Shown here: piece by piece, positions 13,981-22,898 of the stretch | How positions within the stretch are numbered: the stretch's first letter is position 1 | How the letters are laid out: each line of letters opens with the position of its first letter | From: DASWRT01 sp036403035 | GTDB lineage: Bacteria > Pseudomonadota > Alphaproteobacteria > ATCC43930 > CGMCC-115725 | DNA length: 24,026 nt | Reading direction: 5' to 3' | Assembly (NCBI GenBank): GCA_036403035.1 | Contig: DASWRT010000207.1 | Coordinates: forward strand, 1 to 24,026 | Notes under the pieces: model-generated | What the model saw: only the letters and a program-made list of their open reading frames with translations | Databases searched by the model: none | Told to the model about the DNA's origin: nothing | Position numbers and translations under genes: made by a program

Positions 13981-16900
13981 TCAATAATCCATCTTCCAGT
14001 TCAGCCCGATGCCCTGGCTGCCCTGCGCGCCGACGTCGGTTTCGACCGAGATGTTCGGCGTGATCTCGATCTCGACCTTGGCGCGGCTCTGGCCGGAGAC
14101 GCTCTGGTCGACGCCGACATAGACGCCGCTTGCGACGTACTTGCCGGCGGAGACCGTGGTGTTGCCGACGCCGCTGGTGCTGCTGCCGGTGCTGCCGGCC
14201 GCACTGCCGGCGGCGGTCTGGTTCGGGTTGGTGAGCTGGTTGACGAGGCCGCCCGACGAGCCGGCCGAGCCGATATCGAGCCGGTCGAGCCCGAGCCGGC
14301 CGCGCACCCTGTCTAGGACCCCCGGACCGCCGCCGGCCAGCGTCGCCGCCGTTTGTGCGAGCTGAAGCCCTTGGGCGGGCGTGATCTGCGTCAGGTTCTG
14401 CCCGAACAGGACGCGCGAAAGGATCTCGTCCTGCGGCAGTTCCGGGATGGAGGTCAGCCTGATCGACGGCTGGCTTGCGGTCCCCGTGATCTGCACCTGC
14501 GCCGTCACGTCGTTGGCGGTCGCCTGGGTCGTGATCGCGAGCGCCGGGTCGACCTTGTGCCCGCCGTCGAAGGAGATCGTCCCTTGGGTGAGCTGGAAGT
14601 TCTTGCCGAGGAACGAGAAGTTGCCGCGGACCACCTCCAGCCGGCCGACGATCGCCGGCTCGGCGGCGGTGCCGGTGACCGTCAGCTTGCCGCGCCATTC
14701 GCTGTCCAGGCCCCGCCCGCGCACGAAGACGCGGCCGGGGATGTCGACGGCGACGTTCAGCGCGACCGCCGCCGCGCCGCCGCCGCTGTCCGTCGCACCG
14801 CTGTCCGCCGCGTCGGCGCCGTCGCCGCCCGCGCCGGTCTTCCCGGCTGCTTTCGCGGGCCGTTGCTCGGCCTGCCCGGTCCTGCTGTTGATCTCGACCA
14901 CGTCGAGCCGGCGGACGCTCGGCGGCAACCGGTCCGGAATATTGATGTCGGCTTGGTCGACGCGGATCTGCGCACCGACGCGGGGCGCCGTCAGCGTGCC
15001 GCCGACCTGCACGTCGCCGCTCGCCGAGCCGGTAGCCTCGTCGCGCTGGACGACCCGGAACTGACGGAAGCTCGCCTTGATGTCGAGCGCCGGACCCGGA
15101 GTCGCCGAAAGGGCCACGCCGCCGCTCACCTGCAACTCGCCCTTGCCGGGGCCGTCCTTCGCCGAGAAGCGGCGCACGACGAACCGGTCCTGGTCGCCGG
15201 CCAGCTCCGCCGAGAGATCGTTCAGGACGAGGCCGGAGGCCATGTTCTCGTACCGGCCGCCGGTCAGCGTCACCCGTCCGGCCGCTGCCGGTGCGGCGAC
15301 CGTGCCGCCGACGCGGGCGTCGAGCGCCAGTTTGCCGGCGATCCGGTCCTCGCCGAGCGGCAGCAGGTCGGCGAGGTTGGCGAGATCGGCGCCGCCCTCG
15401 ACCCTGAGCGCGACCGCGCCGTCGCGCGGCAGGTCGACGCCGAGCGACGGCTGACGCCGCAGCACGAGCGGCGCCGCGCCGGAGAAGCCGACGCCCTCCA
15501 TCTTCGGCGCGTCGACGCGGCCCTTGAAGTCGACGCGCCCGCCGCGCCAGACCGCGTCCGCCGACATCGCGATCGGCGGCAGATCCGGCCGGCTCAGCGT
15601 CGCAAGCCGAATATCGTGCCCTTCGACGACGACGCGGCCTTCCGGCCGGTCGAGCGTGCCGGAAAGGTCGATGTCGGCGCCCAGCGTCCCGGCAGCGTCG
15701 CCATGTCCGGCGAACCGTCCGGCGAGCGCCAGCGGCAGCTGCTTCGCGAGCAGCTTCAGCGCGACGGCGTTGCCTTTGAGCGCGCCGCCGCCGGTCACCT
15801 GGCCGCTGCCGAGGGCGAGCGACAGATTGGCGAAGCTGAAATCGCCGCCGCGCCGCGCCAGCGTCAGCGGCTGGCGGAGCTGCACGCGCTCGCCCGCGAC
15901 CTCGCCCGCGAGCTTCGCCAGCTTCAGCTCCAGCGCATCGGCGTCGCCGATCGACGCCTCGCCGCCGAGCGCCAGATTGATCGGCTGCTGCACCTGGCCC
16001 CGCACGTCGCCGGTGAAGGCGACGCGGCCGGGTTGGGGCGCCTTGAGGTCGAGCCGGACGGCGTCGATCCTGTCGGGACCGCCGAGCGCCACGCGATCGA
16101 CGGCGAGGTTCGCCGTGCCGCTCGGCTTGCCGAGGAGGTCCGCGAGCTTCGCGGTCAGCGCGAGGCGGTCGACCGCGACGCGAGATCCCTGCGACGGCGC
16201 GGCGGAGAGCCCGGCGCCGTTCAACGCCAGATCGACGCTCTGGCCGCCCTTCGCCGCGAGCGTCGCCTTGAGGTCGGCCCGTCCGGCGAGCGCCGTTCCG
16301 GCGAGCCGCGACCATGGCGCCAGATCCGGGATGCGCGCCGTGACGGTGCCGCTGGTCAGCAGCGTGTCGAGCGCGGTCTGCAACGACGCGGCCTCGATCG
16401 TCGTGCCGCCGGCGGCAAGCCGCAGCTTCGGGATGTCGAGCCGGCGGTCCGCCGGATCGGCGCCGTGCAGCGCGAACTCGCCGTTCAGCGTCCCGGTAAG
16501 GTCGGCGGAGCGGAACTCGGCATCGAGCTTGCCTGCGGGCTCGGCGGACGCGGTCGCCGTCAGCCGGGCGGTCAGCCGGTCGAGACGGGCGTTCCCGGCG
16601 ACGAGGTCGGCGCCGTCCAGCGACGCGTCGGCCGCGACCGCGTCGAGCGGTCCTTCCGCCGTGCCGTCGAGCGTGACCCGCCCGGCGAGCGTCGGCTGTC
16701 CGGCGGCGCTCGCCAGCGGCGCCAGCTTCGGCAGTTCGACGCGGTACGTCGCCTTGATCCGATCGGCGCCGGGCGGCAGCGCGGCGGTCGCGCGGGCACG
16801 GACGTTGGCGCCCGACGCTTCGAAGCGGGAGAGGTCGAGCGCGCCGTCCGTGGCGCGCGTCGCGTCGCCCGATAGGTCGAGCCGGCCGCCGAGCAGCCCG

Positions 16901-18546
16901 TCCGCCGCCGGCACGCCGAGCGCGAGGTCGGCGAAATGCCCGTCGAGCCGCGCCGTGGTCGAGCCGTCCGCTGCCTGCCGCGCGACGAGATCGAGCTTGC
17001 CGCTGCCCGAGAGCGTGCGGCCGGCAAGGCCGGAGAAGCGGCCGAGATCGGCGACCGAGAGATGCACCGTCCCGTCGCCGCTCAGCTCCCGCGCGTCGAC
17101 CTGTCCGTTCGCGGTCAGCGCCAGCCCGGCCCCGGACAGGTCGAGCGTCGCGATGTCGGCGCGGAGCGTATTCGGCTGCACGGTGCCGTCGAGCCGCCAG
17201 TCGATCGAATCGCCGAGGCCGGCGGGGACCGGCGCCGCCGGGCTGACGATCCCTTCGATCCGCCCGTTTCCGGTGAGCGCCACGGAAGCGTTCGGGTCGC
17301 TCAGCGGCGCGCTCGGCGTCGCGGCAAGCTGCGCCGTGATCCGCGCGGCGCCGTTGCCGTCGAACCGCGGCTCGGCGAGATCGAGCGTCACCTCGGCGTG
17401 CGGATGGTCCGTCGCGCCGCGCGCGGTCAGCGTCGCCGTCCCGGTGCCGGAGAGCGGATGGTCGAGCAGCGGCGAGAGCAGCGACAGGTCATCAGCGCGG
17501 AGGTTCACCGTCGCGTCGATCTCGTTCGCCGCGAGGTCGACGCGGCCCGCGCCGTCGACCGTGGCCGCCGCCGCGGTCACCGACAGGCGGTCGGCGACCA
17601 GCGTCCGGCCGTCGCCGGTGAGCGATGCGGCGACGTCGAAGCCGAACGAGTCTCCGGCGAGCGGCGCCATCTTGTCGGGAATGAGCTGTCCCGGGACCGC
17701 CCTGCCGGTCGCGCCGAACCGGTAGCCGCCGGCGCTCTGCTGCGCGAGGGCGAGGTCGGCATCGACCCTGGCGCGGTCGGCGGCCTTCGCGGCGAGCTTG
17801 CCGTGCCAGTCGGCGAGAAGCCCGGAGCCGTTCAGCGACACCGCGAGCGGCAGCCGGTCGTTGCGGTCGAGCAGCGCATCGAGCAGCAGCCCGCTCGGCT
17901 CGGCGGCATCCAGCTTGAGCGACAGCGTGGCCGGATCGCCGGCCAGCGATGCGGCCAGCGTCGCGTTGCCCGGCTGCGTGTCGACCCGGCGCACCGCGAG
18001 ATGCGCCGACGCCGTGCCGTCCCGGCCGAGCGCGGCGTCGCCGTCGACGGTGATGATCACCTCGTCGCCGAGCACCGGCGCCGCGAGCTGAAGCAGGACG
18101 ATCTCGAAGGATTGCAGATCGACCGCGACCGGCAGGTGCGGCACCGAGATCGAGATCGGGCCGGAGGCGTTCTGCGGCTCCGGCGAAGGCGGATAGGCCG
18201 GCTGGCGCAAGATGCGGACGTCCGCCGCGCCGAGCCGCCGTATCGTGAGCTTCCGCGCCGGCAGGTCGCGCAGGTCGAGCGTGACGCCGACGTCGCGCAG
18301 CACCGCCCACGGCCCCTGCGGGTCGCTGAGCGTGATCTCCTCGATCTTCATCTCGCGGGGCAGATGGCCGCTGATGCGGCCGACGGCGATGCCCTTGCCG
18401 GGCTGGCTTAGCGCGCTCGTCAGCTCGGCCGCGAGCCAGTCCTTGGCGGTGCGGGACTGGAGAAACCAGAACCCGGCGCCGACCAGCACCAGCAGAAGCA
18501 GCGCCAGGATCCCGAGCGCCTTGAGGAAGCCTCGAACAAGTTTCAT
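13981..18546 (-). CDS. tamB: TamB, inner-membrane component of the translocation and assembly module
   Basis: A 1521-residue protein with an N-terminal membrane anchor (about residues 8-29, LKALGILALLLLVLVGAGFWFL), a very long periplasmic region of repeating beta-strand segments (AsmA/TamB-like), and a C-terminal DUF490 domain. The C-terminal part contains FSFLGKNFQLTQGTISFDGGHKVDPALAI, SIPELPQDEILSRVLFGQNLTQITPAQGLQLA and the final GLNWKMDY, typical of TamB ends. In studied bacteria TamB spans the periplasm, pairs with TamA and takes part in outer-membrane protein assembly and lipid transport. It starts five bases after the tamA stop, so the two are an operon. Several long frames on both strands across this gene are shadows. 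Confidence 0.95.
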   Translation of the reverse strand: MKLVRGFLKALGILALLLLVLVGAGFWFLQSRTAKDWLAAELTSALSQPGKGIAVGRISGHLPREMKIEEITLSDPQGPWAVLRDVGVTLDLRDLPARKLTIRRLGAADVRILRQPAYPPSPEPQNASGPISISVPHLPVAVDLQSFEIVLLQLAAPVLGDEVIITVDGDAALGRDGTASAHLAVRRVDTQPGNATLAASLAGDPATLSLKLDAAEPSGLLLDALLDRNDRLPLAVSLNGSGLLADWHGKLAAKAADRARVDADLALAQQSAGGYRFGATGRAVPGQLIPDKMAPLAGDSFGFDVAASLTGDGRTLVADRLSVTAAAATVDGAGRVDLAANEIDATVNLRADDLSLLSPLLDHPLSGTGTATLTARGATDHPHAEVTLDLAEPRFDGNGAARITAQLAATPSAPLSDPNASVALTGNGRIEGIVSPAAPVPAGLGDSIDWRLDGTVQPNTLRADIATLDLSGAGLALTANGQVDARELSGDGTVHLSVADLGRFSGLAGRTLSGSGKLDLVARQAADGSTTARLDGHFADLALGVPAADGLLGGRLDLSGDATRATDGALDLSRFEASGANVRARATAALPPGADRIKATYRVELPKLAPLASAAGQPTLAGRVTLDGTAEGPLDAVAADASLDGADLVAGNARLDRLTARLTATASAEPAGKLDAEFRSADLTGTLNGEFALHGADPADRRLDIPKLRLAAGGTTIEAASLQTALDTLLTSGTVTARIPDLAPWSRLAGTALAGRADLKATLAAKGGQSVDLALNGAGLSAAPSQGSRVAVDRLALTAKLADLLGKPSGTANLAVDRVALGGPDRIDAVRLDLKAPQPGRVAFTGDVRGQVQQPINLALGGEASIGDADALELKLAKLAGEVAGERVQLRQPLTLARRGGDFSFANLSLALGSGQVTGGGALKGNAVALKLLAKQLPLALAGRFAGHGDAAGTLGADIDLSGTLDRPEGRVVVEGHDIRLATLSRPDLPPIAMSADAVWRGGRVDFKGRVDAPKMEGVGFSGAAPLVLRRQPSLGVDLPRDGAVALRVEGGADLANLADLLPLGEDRIAGKLALDARVGGTVAAPAAAGRVTLTGGRYENMASGLVLNDLSAELAGDQDRFVVRRFSAKDGPGKGELQVSGGVALSATPGPALDIKASFRQFRVVQRDEATGSASGDVQVGGTLTAPRVGAQIRVDQADINIPDRLPPSVRRLDVVEINSRTGQAEQRPAKAAGKTGAGGDGADAADSGATDSGGGAAAVALNVAVDIPGRVFVRGRGLDSEWRGKLTVTGTAAEPAIVGRLEVVRGNFSFLGKNFQLTQGTISFDGGHKVDPALAITTQATANDVTAQVQITGTASQPSIRLTSIPELPQDEILSRVLFGQNLTQITPAQGLQLAQTAATLAGGGPGVLDRVRGRLGLDRLDIGSAGSSGGLVNQLTNPNQTAAGSAAGSTGSSTSGVGNTTVSAGKYVASGVYVGVDQSVSGQSRAKVEIEITPNISVETDVGAQGSQGIGLNWKMDY

Positions 18547-18551
18547 AAATA

Positions 18552-20384
18552 TCAGAACGCCTGTCCGAGGCTTATGTAGATCTGGAACGCGGAGTCGCTT
18601 GCCCGCTTGTTCAGCGGCACGCCGACGTCGAAGCGAACCGGGCCGACCGGCGTGTAGTAGCGCAGGCCGATTCCCGTGCCGTAGAGCAGCTTGCCGGCCG
18701 GCAATGTCGAGGTGTAGACGTTGCCGGCCTCAAGGAACGGTACGACGCCGATCGACTCCGTGACCTTGATGCGCAGTTCGACCCCTGCCTCCAGGCTCGA
18801 CTTGCCGCCACGCGGCGTCGTCGTGCCGGGATAGAACGGCCCGGCGAGCTGATAGCCGTAGCCGCGCACCGAGCCGCCGCCGCCGGCATAGAGCCGCTTG
18901 TCCGCCGGCAGCCCGTCGCGGCTCTCGCCGAAGATCGAGCCGAGCGCGCCGAAGCCGGCGAGGACGTATGTGTCCGTCGCGCCGAGCGAGCGGTAGGCGC
19001 TGCCGGCGACGCGGTTCGATACGAAGGCGAGACCCGTCGAGGAGAGGCCCTCGTAAGGCGTGACGGTCAGCGCGGCGCGCGTCCCCGTCGTCGGGTTGAG
19101 CAGGTCATTGGTGCTGTCGCGCCGCAGATAGATCGGCGTGCCGAGCAGCGAATAGGTCTGCGTGCCGGGCGGGCTCTGCACGTTCGTTTCCTCGAACTGC
19201 AGGCCGGCGCCGCCGCTCACCAGCGGCCCGAACCGCCGCTCCAGCCCGCTATAGAGCCGCAGCCGGCGCGCCGTGTAGGCCGGCGGCGATTCGTCGGCGA
19301 GGTCGGCCTCGGCGAGCAGATCCTCGTCCTTGCGCCACACGTCCGGCTTGCGGAAGCGGGTGCTGAGGCCGAGCTGGTTCTGCGCGAAGGTGCCGATGAC
19401 GCGCAGCCGCTCGGCGCCGCCGAACAGGTTGCGGTTCTCCCAGAAGGCGCGGGTGCCGAAGCCCAGCGTCGTGTCGTAGGCGAGACCGGCGCCGATCGAG
19501 CGCGGCAGGCGCTCGACGAGGGCGAGCGTCACCGGGATGCTGCCGTCGCGGGCCGGCTCCGCCGCCGGCGTGATCCGCACCGCGGTGAACAGCCCGCTGT
19601 CGACGAGGGTGCGCCGCGTCGCGTCGATTTCGCGGCTGTCGTAGAGATCGCCGCGCCGCCATGTGATGCGGCGCTCGACCCAGGCCGGAGCGAGCCGGGA
19701 CAGGCCTTGGATCACCGCGTCGCCGAACGTGACCTGCGGCCCCGCATCGACGGTGTAGGTGACTTCCATCGTGCGCGTGCCGTGGTCGACGACGACCTTG
19801 CGGTCGGGCACCTTGGCGTAAGGGCGGCCCTGCCGCGCGTACTCGGCGACGATCGCCGCTTCGGCCTCGATCACCGGCGCAGTCTTGGCGGCGTCGCCGA
19901 GCTTGAGGCCGAAGGCGCTCGGGTCGTAGCGGTCGAGGAGCGGCGGCGTGCCGCCATCGGGCGCGCGGAAGGTGACGGACTGGAGCCGATAGAGCAGGCC
20001 GGGATCGACCGAGACGGTGACCCGCGCCGGCTCGACCGCGGTGTCGATGCCGAAGCTCAGCGTCGCCGCCCAATAGCCGTTCGCCTCCAGCACCGGGCGC
20101 AGCCGGCCGAGATCGTCCTCGGCGCGGCGGCGCAGCGCGGCCGGCGTTGCCGGCGGCTTGTCCTGGAGCGTCACGAGCTGCGAGACGGCGCGCAACTGAG
20201 CCGGCACCCCGTCCGCATCGCCCACCACCCGGATCTCGGCTATGTAGCGGAGATCCTGCGCCCGCGCCGCGGAGGACGAGGCAGCCGCCGCGGTGAGGCA
20301 GAGCAAGGCGAGAAGGGGGCGGAGGAGGGTGGCCGAAATCGGCGTCGCCGGACGGAGGGGGCGGAAGGAGCGGGAAGAGGCCAT
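18552..20384 (-). CDS. tamA: TamA, outer-membrane Omp85-family protein
   Basis: A 610-residue protein with a signal peptide (about residues 1-43, ending AARAQ), POTRA-type periplasmic repeats (about 45-280, including RYIAEIRVVGD and VTYTVDAGPQVTFGDAVIQG) and a C-terminal beta-barrel. The barrel shows GLAYDTTLGFGTRAFWENRNLFGGAERL and GGGGSVRGYGYQ, the latter the Omp85 VRGY/F loop-6 motif. The last residue is Phe (YISLGQAF), the usual outer-membrane insertion signal. It is directly upstream of tamB, its functional partner, and 45 bases downstream of upp. Confidence 0.95.
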   Translation of the reverse strand: MASSRSFRPLRPATPISATLLRPLLALLCLTAAAASSSAARAQDLRYIAEIRVVGDADGVPAQLRAVSQLVTLQDKPPATPAALRRRAEDDLGRLRPVLEANGYWAATLSFGIDTAVEPARVTVSVDPGLLYRLQSVTFRAPDGGTPPLLDRYDPSAFGLKLGDAAKTAPVIEAEAAIVAEYARQGRPYAKVPDRKVVVDHGTRTMEVTYTVDAGPQVTFGDAVIQGLSRLAPAWVERRITWRRGDLYDSREIDATRRTLVDSGLFTAVRITPAAEPARDGSIPVTLALVERLPRSIGAGLAYDTTLGFGTRAFWENRNLFGGAERLRVIGTFAQNQLGLSTRFRKPDVWRKDEDLLAEADLADESPPAYTARRLRLYSGLERRFGPLVSGGAGLQFEETNVQSPPGTQTYSLLGTPIYLRRDSTNDLLNPTTGTRAALTVTPYEGLSSTGLAFVSNRVAGSAYRSLGATDTYVLAGFGALGSIFGESRDGLPADKRLYAGGGGSVRGYGYQLAGPFYPGTTTPRGGKSSLEAGVELRIKVTESIGVVPFLEAGNVYTSTLPAGKLLYGTGIGLRYYTPVGPVRFDVGVPLNKRASDSAFQIYISLGQAF

Positions 20385-20429
20385 GACGCGCCTCGCTGTA
20401 ACGCGCCCGGCAAAGCGCCGGTTCCGCCG

Positions 20430-21083
20430 CTACTTCGTGCCGAACAACCGGTCGCCGGCGTCGCCCAGGCCGGGCACGATATAGGCGTGGTCGTCCAGCC
20501 GCTCGTCGAGGGCGGCGGCGAACACCGGCACGCGCGGGTGCGCGGCGGCGAAGGTCGCCATGCCCTCGGGCGCCGCGACCAGCGCCATCAGCCGGATCGC
20601 GCCGTCGTCGACGCCGTGCCGGTTGAGCACGTCGACCGCGTGAACCGCCGAGTTGCCGGTCGCCAGCATCGGGTCGACGACGATGAAGATCCGGCCCTCG
20701 GGCTCCGGCAGCTTGACCAGATACTCGACCGGCCGCTTCGTCGCCGGGTCGCGATAGAGGCCGATATGGCCTGCGCGCGCCGACGGCACCAGCTCGTGCA
20801 GGCCCTCGGCCATCCCAAGCCCGGCGCGCAGGATCGCGACGATCGCGACCTTCTTGCCGGCGATCACCGGCGCCTCCATGCGCGCGAGCGGCGTCTCGAT
20901 CGCCTCCTGCGTCAGCGGCAGCTCGCGCGTGATCTCATAGCCCATCAGCAGCGCGATCTCCTTGAGGAGCTGCCGGAAGGCGACGGTCGGCGTCGCCTTG
21001 TCGCGCATGTGGCTGAGCTTGTGCTGGATCAGCGGGTGATCGAGCAGTCGGAGCGAGGGGAAGCGCGGATCGGCGGCAACCAT
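20430..21083 (-). CDS. upp: Uracil phosphoribosyltransferase
   Basis: A 217-residue cytosolic salvage enzyme making UMP from uracil and PRPP. Typical segments are HPLIQHKLSHMRDKATPTVAFRQLLKEIALLMGYE, the KVAIVAILRAGLGMAEGL strand, the PRPP-binding loop VVDPMLATGNSAVHAV and the C-terminal HAYIVPGLGDAGDRLFGTK. Length is close to the usual 208-210 residues. The ATG at 21083 gives the standard N-terminus (VAADPRFPSLRLLDHPLI); the open frame upstream has no family character. It precedes tamA on the same strand after 45 bases, so read-through is possible although the functions are unrelated. Confidence 0.95.
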   Translation of the reverse strand: MVAADPRFPSLRLLDHPLIQHKLSHMRDKATPTVAFRQLLKEIALLMGYEITRELPLTQEAIETPLARMEAPVIAGKKVAIVAILRAGLGMAEGLHELVPSARAGHIGLYRDPATKRPVEYLVKLPEPEGRIFIVVDPMLATGNSAVHAVDVLNRHGVDDGAIRLMALVAAPEGMATFAAAHPRVPVFAAALDERLDDHAYIVPGLGDAGDRLFGTK

Positions 21084-21174
21084 GGCGCGACCGAGTGTAG
21101 CCGTCCCGGCGGCGGAAGACAAAACATCCTCCTGCGCCGGCCCCTGTCCGTCGGCTATAGTCCCGCCCCAATCT

Positions 21175-21186
21175 TGACGTACGTCA
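21175..21186. promoter_or_regulatory. 12-bp palindrome between divergent upp and L,D-transpeptidase genes
   Basis: TGACGTACGTCA is a perfect 12-bp palindrome in the 163-base divergent gap, about 60 bases before the transpeptidase start and 92 before upp. Together with the preceding T it contains TTGACG, a possible plus-strand -35, although no -10 fits. A dimeric regulator binding here is an inference. Confidence 0.4.
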
Positions 21187-21246
21187 TTCGGCACGAGCGA
21201 CGCCATAAGTACGGTCGCGCCTTTCGGTCGAAGGATTGTTGCTATC

Positions 21247-22242
21247 GTGCGGGTTTCGCTCTCCTGGTCCCGGTTGATGTCTGCCGCCGTCGCCGTCGTG
21301 CTGGCAGCGGCGGCAGGAGCGGCCGTCGTCCCCTTCGGCCCGGCATCCGCCGCCACCCGGCGCGGCGCAACCGCCACCGCCCCGGCTGCCCCCGCGCCAA
21401 CCGGCGACGACCTGATCGGCATCGTCTCGACGGTGGAGACGCGGGAGGAGGACACCCTGCTCGACCTCGCCCACGACAGCGACATCGGCTATGTCGAGAT
21501 CCGTGCCGCCAACCCCGGCGTCGACCCGTGGCTGCCCGGCGCCGGGCGGAAGGTGGTGCTGCCGACCGCGCATCTGATCCCCGATGCGCCGCGTACCGGC
21601 ATCGTCATCAACCTCGCCGAACTGCGGCTCTACTACTTTCCGCCGCGCGGCAGCGGCGAGCCGCCGCGGACCTTCCCGATCGGCATCGGCGGCGAGGGCA
21701 AGGAGACGCCGGTGGGCCGGACCTCCGTCGCCGGCAAGCGCGCGCATCCGACCTGGAATCCGACGCCGTCGGAGCGCCAGGAAGACCCCGACCTGCCGGA
21801 GCGCGTGGCGCCGGGCCCGGACAACCCGATGGGCGACTTTGCGCTGTATCTCGGCTGGAAGGCTTACGCGATCCACGGCACCAACAAGCCGTACAGCATC
21901 GGCCGCCGCGACAGCAGCGGCTGCATCCGCATGCTGCCGGAGGACATCGAGACGCTGTTCAAGGCGGTTTCGATCGGCACGCCGGTCACCGTCGTCGACC
22001 AGCCGGTGAAGGTCGGACGCTCCGGCGGCGAGCTGTACTTGGAGGTGCACCCGTCGCAGGAGGATGTCGATTCGATCGAGGAGACCGGGCAGCCGGCCGC
22101 GATCGTGGCGCCGGACGCCGAGACGGCGGTCATGCGGGCGGCCGGCGCGGACGCGGATCGCGTCGACTGGTATGCGGTCGGCCGGATCGCGCAGCGCCGC
22201 ACCGGCGTCCCGGAGCAGATCACGAAGAGCCTATTTCAGTAG
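21247..22242 (+). CDS. Exported L,D-transpeptidase (YkuD family) with LysM-like region
   Basis: A 331-residue periplasmic peptidoglycan enzyme. A signal peptide (about residues 1-36, ending ASA) and an Ala/Pro/Thr linker are followed by a LysM-like segment (TREEDTLLDLAHDSDIGYVEIRAANPGVDPWLPGAGRKVVLPT, about 65-107). The YkuD catalytic domain (about 118-255) has H210-G211 and the SSGCIRM motif with nucleophile C226. Such enzymes make 3-3 crosslinks or attach proteins to peptidoglycan; which one applies is not visible. After the catalytic domain come about 75 residues of unassigned sequence. GTG at 21247 is favoured by AAGGA 11 bases upstream; an ATG at 21277 is the alternative. Confidence 0.9.
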   Translation: MRVSLSWSRLMSAAVAVVLAAAAGAAVVPFGPASAATRRGATATAPAAPAPTGDDLIGIVSTVETREEDTLLDLAHDSDIGYVEIRAANPGVDPWLPGAGRKVVLPTAHLIPDAPRTGIVINLAELRLYYFPPRGSGEPPRTFPIGIGGEGKETPVGRTSVAGKRAHPTWNPTPSERQEDPDLPERVAPGPDNPMGDFALYLGWKAYAIHGTNKPYSIGRRDSSGCIRMLPEDIETLFKAVSIGTPVTVVDQPVKVGRSGGELYLEVHPSQEDVDSIEETGQPAAIVAPDAETAVMRAAGADADRVDWYAVGRIAQRRTGVPEQITKSLFQ

Positions 22243-22285
22243 GCTCCGCCCGCGGGTCCCCTGATCGATGACGGGAGCGAAATCG

Positions 22286-22657
22286 TCACCTCGCCTGCGG
22301 CTCTCCCGCCTTCAGGAGATCGTTCGCCAGGGCGAGGAGCGCGGCGAGCTGGAACGGCTTGCGCAGGAAGACCTGCTGCCTCTCCTGCAACATCAGGATC
22401 TCGTCCGGATGGCCGGACATCAGGATGACCTTGCACCCCGCCTCCGTCGCGAACTCCGCCAGACCGGACCCCAGCCCGTCGGTCATCCGTACGTCGATCA
22501 CCGCAAGGGCGGGGCGCTGCTCGGCGATTCGCCGCCGCCCGATCTCGATCGAGGTGGCGGTCGTCACGGCGAAGCCGTTCCCTTCCAGGAACCAGCAGAT
22601 CACGTCGCAAATATCCGGGCTGTCGTCGATCACGACGACGGAAGGCGGATCGGGCAT
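22286..22657 (-). CDS. Single-domain response regulator (receiver only)
   Basis: A 123-residue CheY-like receiver with no output domain. Conserved residues are the acidic pair D11-D12, phospho-acceptor D55 (AVIDVRM), S81 (ILMSGHPDE) and K100 (FLRKPF), so it should be phosphorylatable. GGGAGA five bases before the ATG at 22657 fixes the start; the longer frame upstream lacks domain character. No histidine kinase is encoded nearby, so the kinase and partner are unknown. It converges on the L,D-transpeptidase gene (43-base gap) and diverges from the glycosyltransferase. Confidence 0.92.
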   Translation of the reverse strand: MPDPPSVVVIDDSPDICDVICWFLEGNGFAVTTATSIEIGRRRIAEQRPALAVIDVRMTDGLGSGLAEFATEAGCKVILMSGHPDEILMLQERQQVFLRKPFQLAALLALANDLLKAGEPQAR

Positions 22658-22759
22658 GGCGGTCTCCCGACGGTTTGCCGAACCACTCCGGAGCGACACC
22701 CCCGTGCCCGCTCCGGCGCGACGTAAGTTGATTTTGGCGTACCTGCCGGGGCCGAGCAA

Positions 22760-22888
22760 TTGACATATCGCAACGACACGGTCGAAGAGATCGTCGCTCG
22801 CCGACTGGCTGCGGTCGCGTACCGCTCCGGCCGGCGGCTCGAACTAGTCTGCCCCGGCGGCGTTGCCGCGGTGGTGCCGCTCCTCTAA
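22760..22888 (+). CDS. Possible 42-residue leader ORF upstream of the glycosyltransferase
   Basis: A TTG-initiated frame reads MTYRNDTVEEIVARRLAAVA and on to AAVVPLL. About 33 of its 42 codons end in G or C, in keeping with coding DNA here, though random frames in this GC-rich genome can score the same. No strong Shine-Dalgarno is seen. Its TAA lies in the loop of the hairpin that covers the ribosome site of the next gene, which is the main reason to list it. I recognise no family. Confidence 0.3.
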   Translation: MTYRNDTVEEIVARRLAAVAYRSGRRLELVCPGGVAAVVPLL

Positions 22889-22897
22889 AGAGGAGCG
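22878..22897 (+). promoter_or_regulatory. Perfect hairpin sequestering the Shine-Dalgarno of the glycosyltransferase
   Basis: CGCTCCTC (22878-22885) and GAGGAGCG (22890-22897) form an uninterrupted 8-bp stem with loop TAAA; a ninth U-A pair is possible in sequence. The 3' arm contains the only good Shine-Dalgarno (AGAGGAG) of the GTG start at 22899. If folded in the mRNA it would block initiation. It could instead be a DNA operator, since the palindrome is near perfect. Confidence 0.6.
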
Positions 22898-22898
22898 C

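Noticed and set aside
13433..16875. Long open frames of 730-960 codons on both strands across tamB
   Set aside because: All are Arg/Ala/Gly or Arg/Ser/Pro-rich shadows. The 1521-residue TamB frame has a membrane anchor, a DUF490 C-terminus and tight coupling to tamA.
22760..22765. Perfect TTGACA as a promoter -35 for the glycosyltransferase
   Set aside because: No AT-rich -10 occurs 15-19 bases downstream (the sequence there is GTCGAAGAGATC), so it is more likely chance or part of the small ORF.
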